A DNA stretch of 61,577 bases from BOG-1112 sp964635325 (GTDB lineage Bacteria; Bdellovibrionota_B; Oligoflexia; Oligoflexales; Bog-1112), in the NCBI GenBank assembly GCA_964635325.1, contig CAZWOL010000008.1, positions 1 to 61,577 on the forward strand. Reading direction: 5' to 3'. The position numbers were made by a program, and so were the translations under genes. The notes under the pieces are model-generated. The model worked only from the letters and a program-made list of their open reading frames with translations, searched no databases and was not told the origin of the DNA. Of the stretch, positions 45,316-53,642 are shown one piece after another. Each line of letters opens with the position of its first letter. Within the stretch, counting starts at the first letter, position 1.

Positions 45316-47151
45316 CTATTCAACGGTCACTGATTTTGCCAAGTTTCGAGGTTGGTCAACATCTGTTCCACGCAAGACAGCAACAGTATAAGCAAAAAGC
45401 TGCATAGGAATGATAGATAGCAGAGCCTGCAAACCCTCATCATCGATCTGAGCGCAAGGGATGAAATCGTCAGACAAAGATTGGAAATGATGGTCATCGA
45501 CACAACCAATTCCAACAATTTTTCCATCTCGGGCACGAATCTCTTCAATATTGGATAGCATTTTTTCTCTATGCCGATCCATCGGAACTACACTTATGAC
45601 CACCATATTTCGGTCAATCAAAGCAATAGGCCCATGCTTAAGCTCGCCACCTGCATATCCTTCGGCATGAATGTAGGAGATTTCCTTTAGTTTAAGCGCT
45701 CCTTCAAGAGCCAGCGGAAAACTAAAGCCCCGACCTACAAATAAGCAGCTGGAAACTTCAAAATACTTGCGAGCGACAGCAGCAATTTGTTTTTCTCGAC
45801 TCAGCGTTTGGTCCGCTAGAGTGGGCAGAGTTAGAACATGAGCAAGGGCTTTCTGTTCCTGAGCACTGTCATAGCTACCACGCAAGCGTGCTGCTGCAAT
45901 TGCAAAAAAGTAAAGGTCTAGAACCATTGCAGTAAAAGCTTTTGTTGAAGCCACACCGATTTCAGGGCCCGCTTCCATATAAAGCACTGCTGTCGATTCC
46001 CTCGCAATCGAAGAAAAACGAACATTACAAATAGAAAGTACCTGAGCACCCATTTTTTTCGCAAGTTTCACACATGCTAGCGTGTCTGCAGTTTCTCCAG
46101 ACTGGGTCATCGCTATAACCAAAGTCTTAGAATCCAAATAAGGATCGCGGTAGCGCAGCTCACTCGCAAGTTCAACGCTTACGGGAAGCTTCAATGCTGG
46201 CTCTAATAAATACTTGCCCATCAAACCTGCATAATAGGCAGTACCACAACCAAGAATTTGAACTCGATCGATTCGAGCAAGATCAAGATTAGCGATATTG
46301 AGCTTATCAATAGAGACCTGCTTACGCACAGGATCATAAAAGCGTTCAATGATATTTGCTATCACGGCTGGTTGTTCGTAGATTTCCTTAAGCATGTAAT
46401 GTCGGTGACCATGCTTTTCTACTTGCGTTGGAGACCACTCGAGACGGACGGCTTCGCGATGTATTTCTTTGCCATCGAAATTCCAAATACTAACCTTGTC
46501 TTTACTAATACGAGCAAACTCTCCATCTTCTAGGAAAATAAAACGACTGGTACGCTCACCCAACGCAACCGCATCACTTGCAAAGAAATTTTCATTTTCG
46601 CCCAAACCGATAACAACTGGAGAACCTTGTTTGATCAAGTAGAAAGCTTCTGGGTCATGATCACTCAAAACCCCTAAAGCATAGGCCCCTCTAAATTGAG
46701 GTAGCAGTTTAATAAGCGCTTGTCGCATATCCGGTGTGGTTTTTAATTCATCTAACAAAATATGAACAAAAACTTCAGAATCGGTATCCGAAATAAATGA
46801 ACTACCTTTGCCAACAAGTTCAGCTTTTAAGTCTTTATAGTTTTCTAAAATACCATTGTGAATAATAGCTGTCCCTTGGTACGCGTGAGGGTGAGAATTT
46901 TTTTGTGATGGAACTCCGTGCGTTGCCCATCGTGTATGCCCAAGACCCATCGTCGCATGACTTGGAAGAGAGTTGAGGTGAGGTTGTAATTTATCAAGCT
47001 TCCCTTCGGATTTGATAACACGCAGACCTTCTTTGGGTGTGAGCGTTGCAATTCCTGTTGAATCATAACCTCGGTATTCTAATTTTTTTAAGCTCTGAAA
47101 TAGAAAATCGACGCACGGCTTTGTTCCTACGTATCCGATCACTCCGCACAT
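45316..47151 (-). CDS. glmS: Glutamine-fructose-6-phosphate aminotransferase (isomerizing)
   Basis: Makes glucosamine 6-phosphate from fructose 6-phosphate and glutamine, the first committed step to UDP-GlcNAc. 611 residues. The N-terminal glutaminase begins MCGVIGYVG with the catalytic Cys2; SIS isomerase domains hold TQSGETADTLACVK, VGRGFSFPLALEGALKLKE and the family C-terminus AKSVTVE. It lies 2 bp after the GlmU-like gene. I see no glmS ribozyme in front of it, where there is no room. Confidence 0.97.
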   Translation of the reverse strand: MCGVIGYVGTKPCVDFLFQSLKKLEYRGYDSTGIATLTPKEGLRVIKSEGKLDKLQPHLNSLPSHATMGLGHTRWATHGVPSQKNSHPHAYQGTAIIHNGILENYKDLKAELVGKGSSFISDTDSEVFVHILLDELKTTPDMRQALIKLLPQFRGAYALGVLSDHDPEAFYLIKQGSPVVIGLGENENFFASDAVALGERTSRFIFLEDGEFARISKDKVSIWNFDGKEIHREAVRLEWSPTQVEKHGHRHYMLKEIYEQPAVIANIIERFYDPVRKQVSIDKLNIANLDLARIDRVQILGCGTAYYAGLMGKYLLEPALKLPVSVELASELRYRDPYLDSKTLVIAMTQSGETADTLACVKLAKKMGAQVLSICNVRFSSIARESTAVLYMEAGPEIGVASTKAFTAMVLDLYFFAIAAARLRGSYDSAQEQKALAHVLTLPTLADQTLSREKQIAAVARKYFEVSSCLFVGRGFSFPLALEGALKLKEISYIHAEGYAGGELKHGPIALIDRNMVVISVVPMDRHREKMLSNIEEIRARDGKIVGIGCVDDHHFQSLSDDFIPCAQIDDEGLQALLSIIPMQLFAYTVAVLRGTDVDQPRNLAKSVTVE

Positions 47152-47153
47152 AT

Positions 47154-47957
47154 TTAGTCCTTTGTTAAAAGAGATCTTGTTTTCAAAAGTGAATCCAAAG
47201 ATGCCAACTGTTCTTGATCATTCACACCCAATAAAGTCTGCCAGTCTTCGGTAATATAAAGTTGCGGACGATCACCTCGATTCGTAGCAATTTGCACACA
47301 GTCGGTCAGATAGTATTCGTTTTGAAGATTTTTATTTTCAATCTGTGCGAGTAACTCAAATAGATACTTAGTTTCTGCAAATAAAATTCCTGAATTGCAG
47401 ATACGAATTTCTTTAGTCTTAGCGTCAGCATCTTTTTCTTCAACGATGCGTTCCAAATGCCCCTCAGAGGACACTAGCAAACGACCATAGCCTGTGGGGT
47501 TGGGAACTCGCATCCCCAAGACCCCTAATCGCGCAGAATGCTGACGGCATTTGGTAACAAAATCTGCTAGCAATTTTGGGTCGAGAGCAGGGGTATCACC
47601 CGCACAAATAAGCAAATATCCTGGATCTCTCGGCACCCCTCGCAAAAGCTCTCCATGCCCAAAGGGAGGAGCTTTTATAGTTCTAAACAAATGACTGACA
47701 GAGGCAACGGCACCAGCAGTTCCATTAACATTTTTTTGTAAGCATACTGCCAAATCGGAAAAACGCTCGACCAACGGCAGAAACGGACTGTAATTCTCTC
47801 CAAGCACAACACACAAAAAATCGCATGGAACGTCGTTTAAAGCCTTCAAAACCCACTCTAGCATAGGTTTGCCCGCAACCTCGTGTAGAACCTTCGGCAA
47901 ATCACTTTGCATTCTCTTACCCTTACCTGCAGCAAGGATCAGACCTGTGAGGGACAT
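47154..47957 (-). CDS. GlmU-like uridylyltransferase lacking the acetyltransferase domain
   Basis: 267 residues, nucleotidyltransferase fold with LILAAGKGKRMQSDLPKVLH, LEWVLKAL, LICAGDTPAL, NPTGYGRLLV, EEKDADAKTKEIRICNSGI and EYYLTDCV. These match the N-terminal half of GlmU, which makes UDP-GlcNAc from GlcNAc-1-P and UTP. GlmU is usually about 456 residues; the left-handed beta-helix acetyltransferase half is absent, with no trace before the stop, so acetylation must be done elsewhere. It is co-transcribed with glmS. Confidence 0.88.
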   Translation of the reverse strand: MSLTGLILAAGKGKRMQSDLPKVLHEVAGKPMLEWVLKALNDVPCDFLCVVLGENYSPFLPLVERFSDLAVCLQKNVNGTAGAVASVSHLFRTIKAPPFGHGELLRGVPRDPGYLLICAGDTPALDPKLLADFVTKCRQHSARLGVLGMRVPNPTGYGRLLVSSEGHLERIVEEKDADAKTKEIRICNSGILFAETKYLFELLAQIENKNLQNEYYLTDCVQIATNRGDRPQLYITEDWQTLLGVNDQEQLASLDSLLKTRSLLTKD

Positions 47958-48458
47958 TTGGCTTTCCTTTGAAATTTGAGGTGAGCACTCCGCGAGAAGT
48001 ACTCGAAAAAAAACATTTTAGCCCGTAAATCACTTATCTCGCGACTGTTTTCTAAGGCTTGTGTGCTAGTTTTATCAAAATGTGCCGGAAAACTGTGGCC
48101 TTTAGCCGCAGATGAAAGGCATCAGAAAAAGTCGATTGCGGACACGCGCTTGAACGCTCATTGACATCCTCCCGCCACTAAAAATATCGAAAAGCTACGC
48201 AATTCTCAATTTTCTATATATTTGGAAAAATGATGTAGCGCGGAAAAGCAGTCGGATTGTTTCGATTGGGACAAAAATAACAAAAATGATTTTATCATTT
48301 TTGTTATTACCAATTCATCTCCATCCAAGCCAGTTCACTCCTAACGTCGTTCATTGACTATGGATGGAGAATTCTTGGCAGGAAATGTTAAAACTTCTAG
48401 ACCTAGGAGCAGCCCGAATTTAGAATGCGTAAGCTCAAATCACCAGATCGAGGTTCCA
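47958..48458. other. Non-coding interval with inverted repeats
   Basis: About 500 bases with no convincing gene once the start of the next gene is placed at 48459. It contains a short GCCTTT/AAAGGC stem near 48100-48125, a TTGACA at about 48160, a perfect 15-bp stem (see separate entry) and a second inverted repeat TCTCCATCCA (48318-48327) / TGGATGGAGA (48361-48370). No tRNA or known small RNA was recognised. Confidence 0.55.
48276..48308. repeat. Perfect 15-bp inverted repeat with 3-base centre
   Basis: AATAACAAAAATGAT, then TTT, then ATCATTTTTGTTATT. AT-rich and exactly symmetric. It may be an operator, a bidirectional hairpin or a weak terminator; no typical GC-rich stem is present, so terminator function is doubtful. 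Confidence 0.6.
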
Positions 48459-49199
48459 GTGGGACTTTTTACATTTTTTAAGCAGTTTCAGCAAAGACAG
48501 AAAGAACGCGCGATTGCCAAGAATCAAAAACTCGTTCAAAACGCCAAAGCAATTCGTGAAGAACGCGTTGCCGCACTTGGCTTTTTTAGCAAACTAAGAG
48601 ACCCCGAAATCTCTGTTCCTGCTTTGCTAAAACGTTTTGAATATAGCTTAGATCATGGAATCAACGACACGCGGGAGAAAGAGTCTGCCATGGAGGGCAT
48701 TCTTTCTTTTGGAGAGATTGCCCTGCCACATGTGCAAGCACATCTTGCCCACTCCACACGCATTGCCTGGCCTATCAAAATCTACCAGAAATTGGCCTCG
48801 GAAGAGAGCGTTGCGAGCGCCTTAGAGGCGTGCCTCTTCTTAAAAGACTTCGACTTTGATCGCGATAAAATCGACAAAAACTATGACATTTTGTGCTACT
48901 TACGAGACTACCCTTTGCCTGACAAGGGTCGCAGCCTTGTGCCCTTAGTTCAAGCTTTAGACGAACGTGTTCGCTTAGCTACTGTTGAAGTCATCCTCGC
49001 ACAGGGCGCTCCTGACTGTATTGAAAAAGTAGAAAAGTTTATTGCTGATGAGACTCCTGAGAACACGCGTATTCATCAAGTCGTCATAGATGCTTTTGTC
49101 GAGAAGCAGTGGCCCATCCGCCATTTAGCAATACCAGAAGGTAGCACCGTTGCTCCTGACGTACTGGTGACAAGTGACCGCCGCCTGCGCCGATTGTAG
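48459..49199 (+). CDS. HEAT-like helical repeat protein, function unknown
   Basis: 246 residues. The preferred start is a GTG at 48459 with GAGG five bases upstream, giving MGLFTFFKQFQQRQKERAIA, an amphipathic basic N-terminus; the open frame extends to 48354 through an inverted repeat. Helical repeats (VPALLKRFEYSL, ALPHVQAHLAHS, VPLVQALDERVRLATVEVIL, EKVEKFIADETPENTRIH) have HEAT-like spacing. Cytoplasmic scaffold or adaptor is a reasonable guess only. Convergent with alr. Confidence 0.7.
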   Translation: MGLFTFFKQFQQRQKERAIAKNQKLVQNAKAIREERVAALGFFSKLRDPEISVPALLKRFEYSLDHGINDTREKESAMEGILSFGEIALPHVQAHLAHSTRIAWPIKIYQKLASEESVASALEACLFLKDFDFDRDKIDKNYDILCYLRDYPLPDKGRSLVPLVQALDERVRLATVEVILAQGAPDCIEKVEKFIADETPENTRIHQVVIDAFVEKQWPIRHLAIPEGSTVAPDVLVTSDRRLRRL

Positions 49200-49229
49200 C
49201 AAAAGCATGCAATCCGTCTGCTTGTCTGA

Positions 49230-50354
49230 TCAGTCGACAAGCTTCCTAGGAATTGCAGGATGCAATCGGGTTAGCACCTCATAATGAATGGTCTCCGCCC
49301 ATCCCGCCAACTGCTCAGCGTTGATCTCCTCACTCTGATCCTGACCGATAAGAGTAACAACATCACCGATAGCTGCTTCGGGCACATCGTCGAGTTGAAT
49401 CATAGACATGTTCATACAGATGCGTCCAAGTACAGGACAACGTTGTCCACCAACCAAGACATAGGCACCTCGACCACTCGCAAGGCGCGGATAGCCTTCG
49501 TAATAACCCACAGGGATTAAGCCAACTTTTATTTTTCGCGATGCCTTATATGCGCATCCATAGCCAACAAAATCTCCTGCCTTGATTTCTCGAATGGAAT
49601 TGAGACGCGTACGCCATGTTAGAACGGATTTAAGGTCACATGTCTTATCTCGGAAGGTACTGAAAAACGAAAGGCGGGTCTTTTCCGAAGGCCAAAATCC
49701 ATAGAGAGAGATTCCTATGCGACAAAGATCTAACCTAGCCTCTTTCATCAGCAGCGTTGAAGCAGATGAAGCAGCATGGACGAGCAAGTTCGTTAATCCA
49801 GCGTCTTTCAATAAATTTGCAGCTTTAAGAAGACGGGTAAGCTGCAGGTTTGCAAAATCAGACTTTGTGACATCTTCGACATTGGCAAAATGGGTCGCAA
49901 CACCGACAATATCTGATGCATAAGATTGAAAGAGAGGTAGATACTGTTCTAGCTCTTCAAACGAAAAGCCTCGTCGCGACAGGCCTGTATCCACTTTTAT
50001 ATGAGCCTTGGGTCGCCCTGAAAGCGCACACCAAGCATTGAGAAGATCACTATTTCCGATTAGCAAGTCGACATTAGAGCTTCGAGCCTGCTCAAGTTCG
50101 TCAATTTCAAGTGGACCCACAATAAGGATGCGTTGCGTATAACCCAGATCACGGAGTTGCGCGGCCTCAGAAAGATAGTTGACACCGAGCCAGTGAAGGC
50201 TGTTTTTGGGTAAAGCTTTGTAGATTTCTACCAAACCATGACCATAGGCATTGGACTTAAGTATGGGGACAAATCGGTCTTCTCCGAGTATATCCAAAAA
50301 AATCTTATGGTTATGCTCAATAGCACCGCGGCTGAGCTCGATCCAGCACTGCAT
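49230..50354 (-). CDS. alr: Alanine racemase
   Basis: PLP enzyme converting L- to D-alanine for peptidoglycan. 374 residues. PLP lysine in VPILKSNAYGHGLVEI (Lys33), catalytic Tyr region VGYGCAYKASRKIKVGLIPVG and GRICMNMSMIQLDDVPEA. Divergent from rpmH with 156 bp between. Confidence 0.96.
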   Translation of the reverse strand: MQCWIELSRGAIEHNHKIFLDILGEDRFVPILKSNAYGHGLVEIYKALPKNSLHWLGVNYLSEAAQLRDLGYTQRILIVGPLEIDELEQARSSNVDLLIGNSDLLNAWCALSGRPKAHIKVDTGLSRRGFSFEELEQYLPLFQSYASDIVGVATHFANVEDVTKSDFANLQLTRLLKAANLLKDAGLTNLLVHAASSASTLLMKEARLDLCRIGISLYGFWPSEKTRLSFFSTFRDKTCDLKSVLTWRTRLNSIREIKAGDFVGYGCAYKASRKIKVGLIPVGYYEGYPRLASGRGAYVLVGGQRCPVLGRICMNMSMIQLDDVPEAAIGDVVTLIGQDQSEEINAEQLAGWAETIHYEVLTRLHPAIPRKLVD

Positions 50355-50385
50355 TCCTCCAAACTCCTTCTTTACTTTCTCTGTG

Positions 50386-50414
50386 TTGCATCACCCTCAT
50401 GAATCTGATAGCAT
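50386..50414 (+). promoter_or_regulatory. Promoter candidate for rpmH operon
   Basis: TTGCAT (50386-50391) and TAGCAT (50409-50414) are 17 bases apart. The -10 box has four of six consensus bases. The predicted start is about 90 bases before the rpmH GTG. Confidence 0.4.
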
Positions 50415-50510
50415 GCATTCCTTAACAACCGCCATGCCCAGTTCTAATTAGAGCTGATCAGCCAAGTCGGAATACTAAACCCTTATCAACGACGCACAAA
50501 GGGAAGAATT

Positions 50511-50660
50511 GTGAAAAGAACATATCAACCCAGTAATAAAAGACGACTACGTACTCACGGCTTTCTGCAAAGAATGTCGACACCAGGAGGACGTAATGTA
50601 CTACGCAATCGCCGAGCCAAAGGTCGCGCGCGTTTGACTCCTACAATTTACCAGAAGTAA
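50511..50660 (+). CDS. rpmH: 50S ribosomal protein L34
   Basis: 49 residues, GTG start after AAGGGAAGAATT. The translation MKRTYQPSNKRRLRTHGF and RMSTPGGRNVLRNRRAKGRA with LTPTIYQK is diagnostic. It opens the conserved rpmH-rnpA-yidD-yidC-khpB-mnmE order; dnaA, which often lies upstream in other bacteria, is replaced by divergent alr. Confidence 0.97.
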   Translation: MKRTYQPSNKRRLRTHGFLQRMSTPGGRNVLRNRRAKGRARLTPTIYQK

Positions 50661-50682
50661 GCGATACTTCTCACCCGGTACT

Positions 50683-51033
50683 ATGAACACATTCTCCAAA
50701 AAACAACGATTGAAAACCAAAGTTGACTTCGGAGCCGTTCTTCAGAAGGGTGAGAAGTATGTATCGCCGAAATTTGTTGTTTTGACTTTGAAATCAACAC
50801 AGACTTACCCACGTTTAGGACTCATTGTTTCTAAAAAAGTCGGTAATGCTATTGTCCGAAACAAAGTGAAAAGAAGATTTCGTGAGATTTTTCGCCAGCT
50901 TTCTATCCAAGATAAAATGAGTCAAAGAGACACCATCATCATAGCTCGAAAGTCAGCCAGTGAGACCGACTTTGAAGAGCTAACTCAAGCTGTTGAAAAA
51001 AGCTTTCAATGGTTTGAAAGAAAGCTGGCCTAG
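50683..51033 (+). CDS. rnpA: Ribonuclease P protein component
   Basis: Protein subunit of RNase P, which trims tRNA 5' ends. 116 residues, basic. RPRLGLIVSKKVGNA-like block (YPRLGLIVSKKVGNAIVRNK) and VKRRFREIFRQ are the family signature. It starts 22 bp after rpmH. Confidence 0.95.
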   Translation: MNTFSKKQRLKTKVDFGAVLQKGEKYVSPKFVVLTLKSTQTYPRLGLIVSKKVGNAIVRNKVKRRFREIFRQLSIQDKMSQRDTIIIARKSASETDFEELTQAVEKSFQWFERKLA

Positions 51034-51104
51034 CAAGGGGGCATTAGAGAGAGACTCTGCTAAAGCCAGGAACTCTCTAAAAACCTCTCAGGAAGTGTTT
51101 TCAA

Positions 51105-51323
51105 TTGATAGATACGGTCAAATCTTCTTTGAAGTCCCTGATCATAGCGTATCAGACCTATGTCTCGCGATGGTTAGGACCTCGGTGTCGCTACTTCCCG
51201 AGCTGCTCTGAATATGCTCGACTGTGTCTTGATCGTTTCTCTTTAAGCAAAGCTTTTTTAAAAATCACTATTAGACTCTGTAAATGTAATCCACTATTTC
51301 CAGGCGGAGAGGACTTACCTTGA
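51105..51323 (+). CDS. yidD: Membrane protein insertion efficiency factor YidD
   Basis: 72 residues. The family core YVSRWLGPRCRYFPSCSEYA, with its conserved Cys and Pro, and CKCNPLFPGGEDLP are clear. It assists YidC-dependent membrane insertion. TTG start at 51105 with AGGAAG upstream. Its last 4 bp overlap the yidC start. Confidence 0.93.
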   Translation: MIDTVKSSLKSLIIAYQTYVSRWLGPRCRYFPSCSEYARLCLDRFSLSKAFLKITIRLCKCNPLFPGGEDLP

Positions 51324-52948
51324 AACTCGATCGATCAGCCATCATTGCTATTATTTTTTGTTTTTCTAGTTATGTTGCTTATGAGTTTTATCTCAACAAG
51401 AAGTACCCTGATCGTTTCAAGCCAACAGTGGCGCAAAACACTCAGCCTGCAACTCCCACACATACGCATACTGAAACAGATTCTGTTGGCAAAGTTACAA
51501 CGACAAGCATCAGCACCACCACCCCTGCACCAATCTACAATGAACTAAGTGCAAATGAGTTGCGCATAGAAAACGATACCTCGATCTATGCATTTGATCA
51601 GAAAAAAGGTGGACTACAATCCATCACATTAAAAGCCTACGAAAATGATGATCGAACGGGTCCCATCAACCTGTTGCAATTTCCACTCGAAATCTTTCCC
51701 ACAAGCATGAGCCACCCAGAAGCTCCCAATGGGTTTGAGGCAACGCGATCAGGCAACTCCATCACATTCAAACGCCAAGAACGTTCTTGGCTTCTCACCC
51801 ATACTTTTAAAGTTGATGAGAGTGGTTATGGAGTTAGTGTAGATTTTAGCTGGAAAAATATTGGAACTCAGGCTGAAGAACTTAAGTCCGTTGTACTTAT
51901 GCATCATACAATGGGCCCAGGAAAAAAAGCTGGGCATAGTTTTCTGCCGGGTATGCCAACCAATCACCCATTTCTTGTACTTGCTCATAGTGGGGATGTT
52001 GAGCGTTTTGATGCTCTCGCTCTCTGCAAAGAACGTGATCATCAGGTTGTACATACCGGGAATAATTTCAACGTCGGTGCTTTAGCATTTGATGCTCACT
52101 ATTTTGTCTCTGCTCTTCTTCCTCAAAATCAACGCACTTCGTATAGGATTATGAAAGACCTTGGTGGTGAAAATCAACCGTGTTCTTTCTCATTCTTCAC
52201 AGATACAGACCAGGGTCTGATCAAACCTTCAGAAGAAATTCAACTTAGCTACAAAGCATGGTTTGGACCAAAATCTACGCAAGCATTTGGGTCTTATGAT
52301 GCCAATTTAGAGAAAACTATCGATTTAGGATTTTTTGCTAAAATCACTCATCCTCTGCTCTCAGCTCTGCAATTCTTGTATACAATCTTCAAAAATTGGG
52401 GACTTGCAATCATCGCATTGACGGTGCTTTTAAAATTGCTTTTCTATCCACTCACACGTCAAGCTGCTGTATCGATGCATAAAATGAAAAAACTACAGCC
52501 TGAAATGAACCGCATTCGGGAAAAATACAAAGACGAACCACAAAAGATGCAGCAAGAAATCATGCGGTTCATGAGCCTTCATAAAGTGAATCCAATGAAG
52601 GGATGCTTGCCAATTCTGCCGCAAATTCCGGTATTTTTCGCATTTTATCGGGTACTTTCAACCGCTATTGAGTTGCGTCTTGCACCTTTTTTCGGGTGGA
52701 TTCATGACCTTTCAAGTGCGGATCCATACTACATAACACCACTCATCTTGGGACTTGCTATGTTTGCTCAACAGAAGCTAACCCCAACGACGGGTTTGGA
52801 TAAAACTCAAGAAAAAATCATGCTGCTTCTGCCGGTATTTTTCACTGTCATGATGCTCACACTACCAGCTGGTATGGTGCTCTACATGCTGACAAATACA
52901 CTGATTTCTATCACTCAGCAGCAGTGGCTCAACCGACGACTTCAATAA
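51320..52948 (+). CDS. yidC: Membrane protein insertase YidC
   Basis: Inserts and folds inner-membrane proteins. 542 residues, the Gram-negative form: N-terminal membrane anchor (about 5-20), a large periplasmic beta domain (about 60-330) and the core of five membrane segments at the end (WGLAIIALTVLLKLLFYPL; LPILPQIPVFFAFYRVL; ITPLILGLAMFAQQKL; LPVFFTVMMLTLPAGMVLYM). TTG start overlapping yidD, with GAGAGG eight bases upstream. Confidence 0.95.
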   Translation: MKLDRSAIIAIIFCFSSYVAYEFYLNKKYPDRFKPTVAQNTQPATPTHTHTETDSVGKVTTTSISTTTPAPIYNELSANELRIENDTSIYAFDQKKGGLQSITLKAYENDDRTGPINLLQFPLEIFPTSMSHPEAPNGFEATRSGNSITFKRQERSWLLTHTFKVDESGYGVSVDFSWKNIGTQAEELKSVVLMHHTMGPGKKAGHSFLPGMPTNHPFLVLAHSGDVERFDALALCKERDHQVVHTGNNFNVGALAFDAHYFVSALLPQNQRTSYRIMKDLGGENQPCSFSFFTDTDQGLIKPSEEIQLSYKAWFGPKSTQAFGSYDANLEKTIDLGFFAKITHPLLSALQFLYTIFKNWGLAIIALTVLLKLLFYPLTRQAAVSMHKMKKLQPEMNRIREKYKDEPQKMQQEIMRFMSLHKVNPMKGCLPILPQIPVFFAFYRVLSTAIELRLAPFFGWIHDLSSADPYYITPLILGLAMFAQQKLTPTTGLDKTQEKIMLLLPVFFTVMMLTLPAGMVLYMLTNTLISITQQQWLNRRLQ

Positions 52949-52961
52949 GGAGCAAAGAAGA

Positions 52962-53642
52962 ATGACCATTCGTGTCGAAGAAAAAAATATTGAATTAGCC
53001 ATTGTGAAAGCGGCTAGTAAACTTGGCGTTACACAAAGTAAAATGGCCTATAAGATTGTCAGTACAAATCCTGGACTTTTTGGCATCTTTGGCAAACGTG
53101 TATGTATTGAAGCTTGGACTCGCAAGTCGCCCATAACTGCAAATGACTCGACCGATCATCCGGTAATTTGTCCGAAAGCCCTGCAAGAAGAACTAAGAGT
53201 TTTTTTGGCAGATATTTGTACACGTATGTGTGGAGAAAAAGTCAAAGTTAAAGCGTCGCTCATTGACGAACGTCTTGTTTTTGACATTTGCAATGAAACG
53301 ATAGCAAGTCAATTGGCAAAGAGCTCTAAGATAGCAGAAGCCTTCGAACACTTGCTCAGGAAAAAGCCAAAAGGACTCAAAGCAGAGCTTCCCTTCCGAA
53401 TCTTTGTGGATGCCAACAATATTCGCAGAGCTAAGGAACAAGAGCTCATCACTATGGCAAAAGATCTATCTGATCGCGTTTTTGAAAATCAAAAACCGAT
53501 TGTCCTCAACTACCAGAGTCCCTACGATCGCAAAATCATACATATGGCTCTTGACCAAGACGAGCGAGTTTATACCAAGTCGATCGGAGTTGGGAACAAT
53601 CGTAAGCTGATGATCCTTCCGACTAAAGAAGCCCATGCCTAA
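52962..53642 (+). CDS. khpB: KhpB/Jag family RNA-binding protein
   Basis: 226 residues with an N-terminal Jag domain (IELAIVKAASKLGVTQSKM; NPGLFGIFGKRVCI), a central KH-like part and a C-terminal R3H motif SPYDRKIIHMALDQDERVYT followed by NNRKLMILP. It binds RNA and is nearly always beside yidC. The last 8 bp overlap mnmE. Confidence 0.92.
   Translation: MTIRVEEKNIELAIVKAASKLGVTQSKMAYKIVSTNPGLFGIFGKRVCIEAWTRKSPITANDSTDHPVICPKALQEELRVFLADICTRMCGEKVKVKASLIDERLVFDICNETIASQLAKSSKIAEAFEHLLRKKPKGLKAELPFRIFVDANNIRRAKEQELITMAKDLSDRVFENQKPIVLNYQSPYDRKIIHMALDQDERVYTKSIGVGNNRKLMILPTKEAHA

Noticed and set aside
47152..47153. glmS ribozyme
   Set aside because: Only two bases separate glmS from the upstream gene, so no ribozyme can fit.
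48158..48180. Insertion-sequence end resembling an IS200/IS605 TTGACATCCTCCC motif
   Set aside because: Only the short motif is present; there is no transposase, partner end or characteristic hairpin.
50355..50510. Chromosome origin next to rpmH-rnpA
   Set aside because: No dnaA or dnaN gene and no convincing cluster of DnaA boxes; alr lies upstream instead.
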